Source of the DNA: Noviherbaspirillum sedimenti
Lineage (GTDB): Bacteria > Pseudomonadota > Gammaproteobacteria > Burkholderiales > Burkholderiaceae_D
Reading direction: 5' to 3'
NCBI RefSeq assembly: GCF_003590835.1
Contig: NZ_QYUQ01000002.1
Location: forward strand, 2,914,001 to 2,978,000
Length of the DNA: 64,000 bases
Of the stretch, positions 51,717-61,212 are shown one piece after another. Below the pieces are notes generated by a model, which saw nothing but the letters and a program-made list of their open reading frames with translations, was not told the DNA's origin and ran no database searches. The stretch's first letter is position 1, and each line of letters begins with the position of its first letter. Made by a program: the position numbers and the translations under genes.

Positions 51717-53603
51717 TTAATTCCCGACTGCTGCGTAAGTGAACGGCATTAGGGTTCGAAGGACAGGCTTCCCGCTGGTCGGAAGCGGCAGGCAGCCCAT
51801 CTGCAACAATCTTGCGCACTGCTCGGCGGGCACCGGCTTGCTGAAATAATAGCCTTGCGCCTGATCGCAGGCTCGGGCGATAAGCAGCATGATCTGCGCA
51901 TCGGTTTCGGTCATCTCCGCAACGACTTTCAGGCCCAAGTGGTGCGACATGGCGATAATGGCGTCGGCGATCGCCAGGCTGCGCGGATCGGTCGTGATCT
52001 CCCGGACAAAAGAACCGTCCAATTTCAGCTTGTCGATGGGGAAGTTTTTTAGATACTTCATATTCGAATATCCGGTACCAAAATCGTCGATCGACAGGCT
52101 CACCCCCAGTTTTTTCAGCTGGTGCATCAGGGGGATGATCGTATTGGGGTCGTCCATGGATGCGCTCTCGGTAAATTCCAGTTCGAGGCAAGCTGGATCG
52201 AGCGCGGTGGCGGACAGGCAGCCAGCGACAAAGTCGACCAGTCCAGGATGGTTCAATTGCTTCGGCGACAGGTTCACGGCCACCCGTATCAGCGGGAAGC
52301 CCGCTTGTTGCCACGCCTTGTTTTGTTTGCAGGCTTCCTGGATCACCCATGCGCCGATGGGCATGATGAGTCCCATTTCTTCCGCCAGCGGAATGAACTC
52401 GGCCGGCGCGATTTCGCCAAGCTCGGGATGCCGCCAGCGCAACAACGCTTCCAGCCCCACGATGCGGCCGCTCTGGAGATCGACCTGTGGCTGATAATGC
52501 AGCATGAGTTCATCCCGTTCGATTGCTTGCTGCAGATCGGTTTCCAGTCGGACTTTCCTGTCGATTTGCGCCCGCAAATCCGGGTCGAAAAGCCTTATCT
52601 TGTTGCGCCCCATCTCCTTTGCCTTGTACATCGCGGCATCGGCGCACTGGAGCAGCGCCTCAGCGCTTTGTCCGTCATCCGGGTAGCTGCTGCAGCCCAG
52701 ACTGCAGGTGATCGTTACTTCATGACCGTTCAGCGTCATGGGGGTGGAAACGGCCTCCACGACGCGATCGACGACATGCATGTGTTCGTACGGATTATCC
52801 TTATCCGCATGCCGCAGGAAGAGCACGAACTCGTCCCCGCCGATGCGCGCCACCGCATCCTCTTTGCGGAGACAGCCAGACATTCTGCGGGACACGGTTT
52901 TGAGTAAGGTGTCCCCTGCTTCATGACCCAGACTGTCGTTGATCCATTTGAAGCGATCCAGGTCGATGAAAGACACCATGAATTGCCTGTTGTGATGCCT
53001 GGCATACGCAATTTCCTGTTGCAGACGGTCGGTCAGGAGGTTGCGATTGGGCAGTCCGGTCAGCGCATCATGCGTCGCCAGATGGTTAAGCTGCTTTTCG
53101 AGACGCTTGCGCTCGGAAATATCGCGCGCCACGATCTGAACCGCCGTCTTGTTGCGATAGATAAACGCGATGCGGGTCATGGCGATATCCATGATCGTGC
53201 CGTCGAGTCGAAACGCCTGTTCTTCGACGGTGGGACAAACCTTATTCTGTTCCAGATCGAGCATCGCCGCCGCCACATTCGCCCGGCAAGCCGGGGCGGC
53301 AAGGTTCAGCATCGTGTAGCCAAGCAGATCGGCCGGCTCCTGAGCGCCGAACAGACGCGCGGCGGCGGCATTGGCATAGGTAATCCGCCCTTCTGCCGCA
53401 ATCAGAATCGCATCGGGTGACAATTCCACAAGCAGTTGATAACGCTGCTCGCTTTCCCGCAGGGCGGTCTCCGCCAGTTTCTGCTCCTGCAGCTTTCTTT
53501 CAAAGAGTTCCTGGCTCTTCTGTTCGAGCAGCGCCTCGGCCTGCTTGCGGGCGGCGGCCTCCCGATTCAGACGGCGTTCGTACAATTCAATGCGGCTGTC
53601 CAT
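51717..53603 (-). CDS. PAS-GGDEF-EAL protein paired with H-NOX
   Basis: The 628 aa have an N-terminal coiled coil (~1-50), PAS (~52-172), GGDEF (~180-345) and EAL (~355-605). The cyclase motif ARIGGDEFVLF is intact, so synthesis is possible. The EAL domain has LEALLRWRHP, LEFTES and IDDFGTGYSN, but the EGVET motif reads AEMTET. No membrane segment, so cytoplasmic. Its start overlaps the H-NOX gene by 17 bp, so the two proteins are made together, and the H-NOX protein probably regulates it in response to NO. Confidence 0.92.
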   Translation of the reverse strand: MDSRIELYERRLNREAAARKQAEALLEQKSQELFERKLQEQKLAETALRESEQRYQLLVELSPDAILIAAEGRITYANAAAARLFGAQEPADLLGYTMLNLAAPACRANVAAAMLDLEQNKVCPTVEEQAFRLDGTIMDIAMTRIAFIYRNKTAVQIVARDISERKRLEKQLNHLATHDALTGLPNRNLLTDRLQQEIAYARHHNRQFMVSFIDLDRFKWINDSLGHEAGDTLLKTVSRRMSGCLRKEDAVARIGGDEFVLFLRHADKDNPYEHMHVVDRVVEAVSTPMTLNGHEVTITCSLGCSSYPDDGQSAEALLQCADAAMYKAKEMGRNKIRLFDPDLRAQIDRKVRLETDLQQAIERDELMLHYQPQVDLQSGRIVGLEALLRWRHPELGEIAPAEFIPLAEEMGLIMPIGAWVIQEACKQNKAWQQAGFPLIRVAVNLSPKQLNHPGLVDFVAGCLSATALDPACLELEFTESASMDDPNTIIPLMHQLKKLGVSLSIDDFGTGYSNMKYLKNFPIDKLKLDGSFVREITTDPRSLAIADAIIAMSHHLGLKVVAEMTETDAQIMLLIARACDQAQGYYFSKPVPAEQCARLLQMGCLPLPTSGKPVLRTLMPFTYAAVGN

Positions 53604-54147
53604 GGAACTGCCTCGTCAGCGTGAACCGGACACGTGTGCCGTCCGCGCATAACAAATCCTCGCGCGCCAGCGCGATGGTTTCGCGGAAGTGGTCGATGCA
53701 GCCGCCGATCAGCCCTTCAGCCAGATCGGCGAAAGGGCGTCTTGAATTGTAGACGAGGATCATGCGATCCGGCTCCGGGAAATCGTGCTGAAATGAAGGC
53801 AGTTCGGCATCGGGGTAAAGCTTCTTCACTTCTATATGAATCTTGCTGTCAAGAATGCGAAGAAAATCGAAGGTGGAATGCAGTGCCGCGAAGTGCGAAG
53901 GATAGAGTTCGGAAAAGCGTTTGAACAGGCGTGCGCCAAATGCGCGCAGCAGCTCGGGTGGTTGGAGGCCGGTCGTTTTGCTCAAGTGGCCGACGAGTTC
54001 AATGATTTCCCGATGATCGTAGGTGCCTACCGTGGTGTACGCGCCCGCCGTCGACAGATTGGACGAAGAAATGATCTTGTCAGCGGTTTCCGGAGAAAAA
54101 TGCTCTTCGACCATTTCGATGAATTCGCGAAACACAATTCCCTTCAT
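53587..54147 (-). CDS. H-NOX heme nitric-oxide-binding sensor
   Basis: A 186-aa haem-NO/O2-binding protein. The proximal haem ligand is H104 in SKIHIEVKKLYPDAELPSF. The haem-propionate motif Y133-x-S135-x-R137 is present (LVYNSRRPF). No distal-pocket Tyr typical of O2-binding members is obvious, so NO is the likely ligand. H-NOX proteins of proteobacteria control adjacent GGDEF/EAL or histidine kinase proteins; here the partner gene overlaps by 17 bp. The ATG at 54147 has AAGGAG upstream. Confidence 0.94.
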   Translation of the reverse strand: MKGIVFREFIEMVEEHFSPETADKIISSSNLSTAGAYTTVGTYDHREIIELVGHLSKTTGLQPPELLRAFGARLFKRFSELYPSHFAALHSTFDFLRILDSKIHIEVKKLYPDAELPSFQHDFPEPDRMILVYNSRRPFADLAEGLIGGCIDHFRETIALAREDLLCADGTRVRFTLTRQFHGQPH

Positions 54148-54603
54148 AAATTCTCCTTATCCTTACATAGAGCGGATGGTGTGCCGGTGTGTGGGGGGCA
54201 CGCAATCTGCTTCAGATTTTCTGGTAAGCAGAAGGGAAAGGAAATCGCCCCAGCTGCCTTAATTTTTCCACGTGGAAATTCTTATTCTGTAGGAAAGTTT
54301 TCAGCGTTATATTGATTTTCGACAACAATCTTGAATAGATCGCTGTTTTTATAAGACGCAATGCGGCGACATAGCAATTCGTTTCTTATAGTTAAGACGG
54401 CGTCGGGCCATATCCGGAAAGCACATTCAAGCTCTTACGCCTCAATACGGATGATCGTTTGATCTCGCTCAAAATTCGCCTGAAGGCTCTGACGAATATT
54501 CTGTAAGGGAGCGAGTTAAGCCACTAGCAAGTGAAAACAATACGTCCCTAGCTGCTTCTCTCAGGCGACAGGGCCCGTGGCATTTTGCAAATGGAGCTTT
54601 ATT
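54148..54603. promoter_or_regulatory. Divergent control region between H-NOX and cupin genes, with a 14-bp palindrome
   Basis: 456 bp without a gene. TTTCCACGTGGAAA (54265-54278) is a perfect palindrome about 120 bp upstream of H-NOX, flanked by A/T tracts. No clear NorR-, NsrR- or FNR-type site is recognised. AT-rich stretches at 54330-54400 probably hold promoters. Confidence 0.45.
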
Positions 54604-55077
54604 ATGCGAAAGAATCTGGCTGTTCTCTTCGTCGCGGCATCCTGCGCAGGAGCGTTCAGCATTTCGGCAAGCGCGGCTGAATCGGGAGAACACATTATGG
54701 TGACTCCTGAGCAGATGAAGTGGAGCGACATTCCATCCCTGCCGCCAGGAGCAAAGATGGCCCTCATTCAAGGACCACTCGATCAAGCAAATCCCTTCAC
54801 GTTCCGCTTGAAATTCCCTGCGAACTATAAAATCCCGCCCCACTGGCATCCGGCTATTGAGCATGTCACCGTCATCTCGGGGACATTTCATCTCGGCATG
54901 GGAGACAAGTTCGACGAGTCGAAGATGAAAGCCCTGTCTCGTGGAAGTGTCGCGATCATGCAGCCAAAAACGACCCACTTTGCCATGACAAAAGAGGCGA
55001 CCGAAGTTCAGCTTCACGGTGTCGGCCCTTGGGCAATCACTTATGTAAATCCAGGCGATGACCCTCGCAAGAAATAG
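54604..55077 (+). CDS. Exported cupin-fold protein
   Basis: This 157-aa protein starts at the ATG at 54604 (MRKNLAVLFVAASCAGAFSI), behind GGAG. A signal peptide is cleaved near ASAAE. The cupin core has PPHWHPAIEHVTVISGTFHL (metal-binding His-x-His..Glu/His) and MQPKTTHFA for the second motif. It resembles small periplasmic cupins (DUF4437-like) of unknown substrate. It is divergent from H-NOX, and no partner lies downstream. Confidence 0.82.
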   Translation: MRKNLAVLFVAASCAGAFSISASAAESGEHIMVTPEQMKWSDIPSLPPGAKMALIQGPLDQANPFTFRLKFPANYKIPPHWHPAIEHVTVISGTFHLGMGDKFDESKMKALSRGSVAIMQPKTTHFAMTKEATEVQLHGVGPWAITYVNPGDDPRKK

Positions 55078-55140
55078 GCTGAGTGCGAAGTAGGCTGAGT
55101 GAGGAATAGGCTTGCGGGCTCTGGAAGGCAAAACCCTCTC

Positions 55141-58077
55141 TCATCGCCTCTTCCGCGCTTCAATTTCCTTCCGCAGGCGTTCATGCGCGGCGCGCACTTC
55201 GGCCTCGCGCTGTTCCCGCTCGCGCTCTGCTGCTTGCCAGCGTGCAATGGCGCGCTCGCCGGCGATCGGCGTGCCGCGTTTCGGCAAGTCCGCCATCGCC
55301 AGATAGGCATCGACGCGCTCCCAGACGAAATCCCAGGCGAACTCGCCGATGAACGCCAGGTTCAGCGCCTGGTGGACCGGCACCCAGGCCTCGCCATCCT
55401 GCGTGCTGCGGCGCACCGACAGGTGCGGGTTGAACTGGTACCAGCCTTGCGCGATGCGCACGAACAGCGCCCGGTTATAGGCATAGTCGCGTTCCACTTC
55501 GTTGCGCGACAGGACGGCGGAAAGGTGCTGGCGCTTGTTGCGCTCCGGCTTGACGACATTCGCCGGCAGATGCTGCCACGCTTCCAGAACCGCGTGCGTC
55601 TCGAACGCGCCATACGGGCGCCGCTGCTTTTCCGTGAAGCGCGACTTGAACAATGCCCACAGCGTCTGGAACAGGAAATACTCTGACAGATGGCGGTCGA
55701 TGCGCACCAGGCGTTCGCCGGTGTTGACGTCGATGCTGGCCGGCGCCAGCAACTCATAGAGCGCGGCGAACGGACCCCGCGCGAACTTCGCGTCGCGGAA
55801 GGCTTCGCGCATGGCCCAGTGCAGCGCGTTGCTGCCGAAGTGGTCGACCGCCTCGCGGTCGGCGCCGCGCTCCAGCAGCGCTTCGACCAGCGCCACATTG
55901 CCGGCGGCGGCGGCGGCCATCAGCGGCGTCTGGTTCATCGGCAGGCGGTGCTCGACGCCATGCCGGTCGCACTGCTGCAGGATGTCCTTGAAGTGGTTGG
56001 CAAAGTACGGCGTGTAGCTCTTGCGGCCCAGCGTCGCGCGCTGCTGCGGGAAGCTCCTCGCCACCTCGAATTTGGCTTCCTGAACCAGCCACGCGGCCAG
56101 TGCCGGCTCATCATGGCAGGCGGCGATTTCATACAGTTGCTGGCGCTGCTTGCTGCCGGGCGCCTGCTCGCGAAACACCTTGGCCAGCAACTCGGTGGTC
56201 TTTGCCTCGTCAAACACCGGCCACGGCGCCGGCGTCTGCCTGAGAATGTTGCGGCGAATCGCGTCGGCCTGTTCCTGCTTGCCCTGCAGGTCCAGCTTGC
56301 GCGCTTCCTTCTGCCAGTCTTCCAGAGTCGATTGTCCGGCGTCCACCTTCATCTGTCCGCCCGCGGCCAGATCGAGCAGCTCAAACAGCGGATGCGCAGT
56401 GTCGGATTCGACCAAGTACAGATTCTGGATGGCGCGCGTAAGTGCGACATAGAGCGCGTTGACGAAAAACTTGTAGACCTCCATCGACTTGTCGCTCTTG
56501 TCCTTGGCGCGGCGGTAGTCGAGCATGTCGGTCGCGAGATCCTGTTTGTCGACGCCGTCGACGATCTCGGTAAATTGCGCGCGGTGGTCGGACACGAAAC
56601 GGTACAGCACGATGTTGTCGTATTCCAGCCCCTTGGCTTCATGGATGGAGAACAAAAGCGGCGTGCCGAAGTGCTTGCGCGCCTCCGCCTTGTCCTCGTC
56701 GCGCATGACCAGGACGGCGAAACGGGTCGACTGGCGAATCTTCTGGTCGAGTTCCTTCTTGACGCTGTCCTTGTCCGGCACCAGCGCCACCTGGCCGGCG
56801 CTGCCGCCGACTGCCTGCACCAGGAAGTTGCTTTCGCGGTCGATGGAGCCGAAGCGGCGCTGCTTGATCTTCAGCAGCTGGTTGGCGGCGCGGGTCGCTT
56901 CCGGGCCATTGCGGAAGTTGGCGGTGAGTACGCGCAGTTCCTGCCGCTGCGCCAGTTGCGGATCGCGCCAGAACAAGCTCTTGACGTGTCCCCATGAGAA
57001 AAAATTCGGATGCACGATCTGGTTGGAATCTCCGCACAGCAGGAAGTTGCCGGGCTTTTTCAGCGTTTTGAGCACCAGCGCCAGCTGGATGCTCGTGAGA
57101 TCCTGCACTTCGTCGATGACCACGAAGTCGTAGCGAGGTGCGGCCAGCGCCTGCCACTCGTGTGCAACCAGGTTGAGGTCGAACAGTGTCGATTCGGCGA
57201 GCCAGGCGCGATATTTTTCAAACAGGTCGTAGAGCAGTTCGCGCTCATCGCCGAAATAGATCGACTGCCGCACACCGAGCGCCCGATAGGCGTCGCGCGA
57301 CAGCACCCCGGCGGCGTCGGCGGTGATGACGCCGCGGATTTCCTCGAACGCCTGGTGGCCGTCGATGCCCTTGAACGCCTGCCGCATCCGGGCGAACCAG
57401 CCGGTGAAATCGCGCCAGAGCGCTTCCCGTCCGGTGGGGACGCGGATCGACTCGACGAACTCGCGGTAGGACAGGAACACGGCGTCCTGCCCTGCGTGTT
57501 CAAAGCCGTTCGCATAGTAGAGGTCGCGGGCATTCCGGGCCAGGTAGGCGGACTGGGTGACGTACAGCACCTCGCCTTCGGCATGTTTGAGCTTTTCCAG
57601 TGTCAACGCGGTCTTGCCGCTGCCGGCGCTGCCGACCACGATCAGCGGCGGCGGCTGGCGATAGATCGCTTCCTGCGCATCGTCGAACGAAATCGGTTTG
57701 TCGAGCAGGTGGACGGCACAACGCTCGGGATGCAGGTAGCGCATCGGCTGCGCCTCCCGCATTGCCTCGGCGGCACCGCAGTCGGGAATTTTCGATTCGT
57801 CGATGGCCGCGCCACGCAAGAAACGCGACTTGTCATAATTATGGTGCTCGATGACTTCCAGCATCAGCGCGCAAACCTCATCGCCATGGCGCACCAGCGA
57901 GAATAGCAGGCGGTCGGCGCCATCGAGTCTGGCGCGGTAGAACTTGCCGTGGGTCAGGTTGGCGAGTTTCTTGACCTGCGCGGCGCGAAAGTCTTCGCGA
58001 GCAATGGCTTCGGTCACCTTGTGGTAGGCGGCCTTGACGCGCGACGTGTCGAGACCGGCATATTCGAGGATTTTCAT
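55141..58077 (-). CDS. RelE/ParE-like domain fused to a UvrD-type helicase with ankyrin repeats
   Basis: 978 aa from the ATG at 58077 (MKILEYAGLDTSRVKAAYHK); a start at 58140 is less likely. Residues ~1-88 resemble a RelE/ParE toxin fold (KKLANLTHGKFYRARLDGAD, then RLLFSL..EVIEHHNYDKSRFL). An SF1 helicase follows: Walker A GSAGSGKT (149-156), DEVQD (322-326), GDSNQ (349-353), SIHEAKGLEYDN (477-488) and VALTRA (544-549). Two ankyrin-like repeats lie at ~713-760, and a charged coiled coil at the C-terminus. The helicase motor looks intact. An inverted repeat (GGACAAT..ATTGTCC, 58112-58137) precedes the start. The role is unknown; repair or defence is plausible. Confidence 0.85.
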   Translation of the reverse strand: MKILEYAGLDTSRVKAAYHKVTEAIAREDFRAAQVKKLANLTHGKFYRARLDGADRLLFSLVRHGDEVCALMLEVIEHHNYDKSRFLRGAAIDESKIPDCGAAEAMREAQPMRYLHPERCAVHLLDKPISFDDAQEAIYRQPPPLIVVGSAGSGKTALTLEKLKHAEGEVLYVTQSAYLARNARDLYYANGFEHAGQDAVFLSYREFVESIRVPTGREALWRDFTGWFARMRQAFKGIDGHQAFEEIRGVITADAAGVLSRDAYRALGVRQSIYFGDERELLYDLFEKYRAWLAESTLFDLNLVAHEWQALAAPRYDFVVIDEVQDLTSIQLALVLKTLKKPGNFLLCGDSNQIVHPNFFSWGHVKSLFWRDPQLAQRQELRVLTANFRNGPEATRAANQLLKIKQRRFGSIDRESNFLVQAVGGSAGQVALVPDKDSVKKELDQKIRQSTRFAVLVMRDEDKAEARKHFGTPLLFSIHEAKGLEYDNIVLYRFVSDHRAQFTEIVDGVDKQDLATDMLDYRRAKDKSDKSMEVYKFFVNALYVALTRAIQNLYLVESDTAHPLFELLDLAAGGQMKVDAGQSTLEDWQKEARKLDLQGKQEQADAIRRNILRQTPAPWPVFDEAKTTELLAKVFREQAPGSKQRQQLYEIAACHDEPALAAWLVQEAKFEVARSFPQQRATLGRKSYTPYFANHFKDILQQCDRHGVEHRLPMNQTPLMAAAAAGNVALVEALLERGADREAVDHFGSNALHWAMREAFRDAKFARGPFAALYELLAPASIDVNTGERLVRIDRHLSEYFLFQTLWALFKSRFTEKQRRPYGAFETHAVLEAWQHLPANVVKPERNKRQHLSAVLSRNEVERDYAYNRALFVRIAQGWYQFNPHLSVRRSTQDGEAWVPVHQALNLAFIGEFAWDFVWERVDAYLAMADLPKRGTPIAGERAIARWQAAEREREQREAEVRAAHERLRKEIEARKRR

Positions 58078-58111
58078 GAAAGAAAGAGGAAAAAGCGGGG
58101 CGGGTTGAATT

Positions 58112-58137
58112 GGACAATGCGTGTCTGCCAATTGTCC
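58112..58137 (-). promoter_or_regulatory. Inverted repeat upstream of the helicase start
   Basis: 7-bp arms GGACAAT and ATTGTCC around a 12-bp spacer, just upstream of the chosen ATG. A candidate operator, possibly for autoregulation. Confidence 0.4.
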
Positions 58138-58149
58138 CATACCGGGACG

Positions 58150-60930
58150 CTAACGCATCTTGCCCGCCCCGGGGATATAAGCTGCGATATCGTCGGCCGC
58201 CATCGGCATGGCCACCTGCGCGCCTTGCACCACGTCGCATTGCAGGCTGCGCAGCAGGTGCAGGATGTGTTCGCTTTCGACGCCTTCGGCAATCGTCGTC
58301 AGATTCAGGCTGCGTGCCATCTGGATGATGGCACGCACGATCGCCGACTCTTCCATGTCGCTGCCGAGGTCGCGGATGAACGACTGGTCGATCTTCAGCT
58401 TGTCGACTGAAAAACGCTTGAGATAGGCGAGACTGGAATAGCCGGTGCCGAAATCGTCGATGGCGAGCTTTAGTCCCAGCGCCTTTAACCGCCGCACCGT
58501 CGCCAGCACCTGGTCGGAATCGTGGATCAGCACCGATTCAGTGAGCTCCAGCTCCAGCAGCGCCGGGTCCAGGCCCGATGCGGCAAGCGCCGCGCCGACG
58601 CTTTTTTCGAGTTCGCCGCGCTTGAACTGCACGGCCGACAGATTGACGGCAACCAGGAATTGCGGCAGGCCCGCGCGCTGCCAGGCGACTGCCTGCCGAC
58701 ACGCCTCGTGCAATACCCATTCGCCGATCGGGATGATCAGGCCGCAATCCTCGGCCGTCGGGATGAAGCTGCCGGCCGGCAGCATGCCCAGTTCCGGATG
58801 ATTCCAGCGGATCAGCGCCTCGACACCGACCACCCGGCCGCTGGCCAGGCTGATCTGCGGCTGGTAATGCAGCACGAACTCGCCACGCTCCAGCGCCAGG
58901 CGCAAGCCATTGCGCATGTTCAGGTGCTCGCTGGCTTCGGCATTCATCTGCTCGGCGTAAAACCGGTAGGTATCGCGGCCGGCTTCCTTGGCGTGGTACA
59001 TCGCTGTATCCGCTTTTTTCAGCAGCGTATTGAAGTCGCGGCCGTCGTCCGGATAAACGGCCACGCCCATCGACAGCGTGGCGAACAATTCCAGGCCATC
59101 GATATTGAACACCCGCGCCATGTTTTCCAACACCTTCTCCGCCACTTTGGCAATCGCCTCGTTGTCCGGCATGTCCGACAGCACAATCAGGAATTCGTCG
59201 CCACCCTGGCGGCTGATGGTTTCCGTTTCGCGCACGCTTTCGCGCAGGCGCGTCGCCACTGCCTTGAGCAGGGCGTCGCCGATCAGGTGGCCGAGCGAGT
59301 CATTGACCGATTTGAAACTGTCGAGATCGATGAACAGCAATGCCGCCTTGGCATGCGAACGGTCGCTGTACGCCATCGCCAGTTCCAGCCGATCCTTGGC
59401 CAGCAGGCGATTGGGCAGCTTGGTCAATGCATCGTGATAGGCCAGGAATTCGATATACGCCTCGGACACCTTGCTGTCGGTAATGTCCTGCGCGGTGCCG
59501 ATCGCCATCAGGGCACGCCCTGCATCGTCGAACGTCATCTCCGCCCGCTGATGCGCCCAGCGCATGCCCTCGGCGGTTTCAAAACGGTGTTCGACGTCAA
59601 ACGGCGCGCCGCGCAAGGCGGTCTGCCATGCATTGCTCACCAGTTCCCGGTCGTCCGGCAGCACGCAGTTGAGAACAAATTCCCGAGACAATGGCGTGCC
59701 GGCCGGGATGCCGAAAATCTTGTACGTCTGTGAGGACCAGGTCACCTTTGCGTCGGCGATATTGAGGGTCCAGCTGCCGATGTTTGCCACCGACTGCGCT
59801 TTTTTCAGCGTGCTTTCGCTTTCCTGCAGCGCTGCATGAAGCCGGTTGCGCTCAACCACCAGCCGGTTGAAGCTGTTGACCAGCCGCCCGGTTTCGTCAT
59901 CTTGCGCCACCGGCAGCGGCGTCAAGGCATTGCCGTGTTCGGCCATGTGCCCGATCGCCTTTGCCGCGTCTTCCAGCGGGCGCAGATGGCGCGTGAAGAT
60001 AAGGTGCAACAGCGCGGCAATGGCGACTGTCATCAGTAGCGCCGTCAGGTAGATTTCGCGCTGCAGCGTCTTGATCGGCGCAAACGCCGTCTTGGTCGCC
60101 ACGCCGGTGATTACCATCCAGTCGGTCGTCTTCATGAAGCGGTTCACATTCAGTGCCTCGACGCCGTTGGAAACCACGGCAATGCCCGGCACCTCGATCC
60201 GCTCGCCCAGCCGGCGGTCCAGCAAAGGATTGAGGCCCTTCGCAGGCAGCTTCTGCATGATCCGTTTCTGGTTGTCGGCGAAGACGATCATGTTTGCCTT
60301 GGCCGACATCACCACGACCCGCACGATCATGCCGAGATTGAGGTTCTCGCGGAACTTGAACAGATTCGGGTCTAACGGCGAGATGCCCCCGGTCAGCACG
60401 CCGGCTGCAGCACCGGAAGCATCCCGCAACTGCATTGCGAACGGCACGACTGGCTGATTGGAAAAGCGGCCGATCACGGGCGTGCCGACATACGGCTTGT
60501 TTGTCGTCATGCTGGCGCGGAAATGCTCGCGGTCGCCGATGTAAGTGCCTACACGCCCCGGGCGTGGCGGATAATCGGCAATGATGGCGCCGTTTTTATC
60601 GGCCACCAGCAAGCCGTTCGGGAACAGCTCGCGCGACAGGCTGCGCTGTTCAAACAGGCGCTGGATTTTCGCCGGATCGGCCAGCATGGCCGGCGTGATT
60701 GCGGCTGCCGCCTGGCTGAGCAAATCCATGCGCAGCTGCAGCTCGCTGTCGAGGTCGGCGGTGACAAAGTCGGCCGTTGCCGACATTTGCGCGATCAATA
60801 TTTTTTCAAGATCCGCCTGCAACACGGCAGACATGCGTACCGCGAAGCCCCAGATGGCAGCGACAATCACGATCAGCACCGCCACGAGCATGCGCATCTT
60901 CAGGCTTTTAGGGCCGAACGGCTTGGTCAT
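58150..60930 (-). CDS. Membrane sensor PAS-GGDEF-EAL protein
   Basis: 926 aa from the ATG at 60930 (MTKPFGPKSLKMRMLVAVLI); upstream starts exist, and none has a good ribosome site. TM1 (~12-31), a double-Cache-like periplasmic domain (~35-290), TM2 (~300-320), HAMP, PAS (~375-490), GGDEF with intact RQGGDEFLIVL, and EAL with VEALIRWNHP, LELTES, IDDFGTGYSSL and AEGVES. The last EAL motif, normally QGYLFSKP, is VQGAQVAMPM. It should sense an external ligand and alter c-di-GMP. Ends 73 bp upstream of the helicase start, same strand. Confidence 0.91.
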   Translation of the reverse strand: MTKPFGPKSLKMRMLVAVLIVIVAAIWGFAVRMSAVLQADLEKILIAQMSATADFVTADLDSELQLRMDLLSQAAAAITPAMLADPAKIQRLFEQRSLSRELFPNGLLVADKNGAIIADYPPRPGRVGTYIGDREHFRASMTTNKPYVGTPVIGRFSNQPVVPFAMQLRDASGAAAGVLTGGISPLDPNLFKFRENLNLGMIVRVVVMSAKANMIVFADNQKRIMQKLPAKGLNPLLDRRLGERIEVPGIAVVSNGVEALNVNRFMKTTDWMVITGVATKTAFAPIKTLQREIYLTALLMTVAIAALLHLIFTRHLRPLEDAAKAIGHMAEHGNALTPLPVAQDDETGRLVNSFNRLVVERNRLHAALQESESTLKKAQSVANIGSWTLNIADAKVTWSSQTYKIFGIPAGTPLSREFVLNCVLPDDRELVSNAWQTALRGAPFDVEHRFETAEGMRWAHQRAEMTFDDAGRALMAIGTAQDITDSKVSEAYIEFLAYHDALTKLPNRLLAKDRLELAMAYSDRSHAKAALLFIDLDSFKSVNDSLGHLIGDALLKAVATRLRESVRETETISRQGGDEFLIVLSDMPDNEAIAKVAEKVLENMARVFNIDGLELFATLSMGVAVYPDDGRDFNTLLKKADTAMYHAKEAGRDTYRFYAEQMNAEASEHLNMRNGLRLALERGEFVLHYQPQISLASGRVVGVEALIRWNHPELGMLPAGSFIPTAEDCGLIIPIGEWVLHEACRQAVAWQRAGLPQFLVAVNLSAVQFKRGELEKSVGAALAASGLDPALLELELTESVLIHDSDQVLATVRRLKALGLKLAIDDFGTGYSSLAYLKRFSVDKLKIDQSFIRDLGSDMEESAIVRAIIQMARSLNLTTIAEGVESEHILHLLRSLQCDVVQGAQVAMPMAADDIAAYIPGAGKMR

Positions 60931-61140
60931 TAAGCAATGTATTTTGTGCAAGACAGACGGCAATCTTAACATTCGATCCCGGTGTTCACGCACTTGAGAT
61001 GAATGCTGACGATATTTAAGCAAATAGTGTCGCCTGTGCGGCCGGTTTCGCCGGCTGCTGGTGCGATAGGAGAAACGGGCGGATACCTATCTGACGATGC
61101 TGCACTTCGCGTGCGGCATCATTTCATAAGTTGTTAGAAA

Positions 61141-61168
61141 GGCGCGCAGCGACGCGCCGGGCCGCAGG
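61141..61168. repeat. 28-bp dispersed repeat with hairpin, copy 2
   Basis: Identical to 47341-47368, same orientation. Lies in the 189-bp gap 61024-61212, which otherwise shows no gene. Confidence 0.7.
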
Positions 61169-61212
61169 CGTCCCCCTGTCATCGTCAAGAAAGAGAGCCT
61201 GATCAGCCAATT

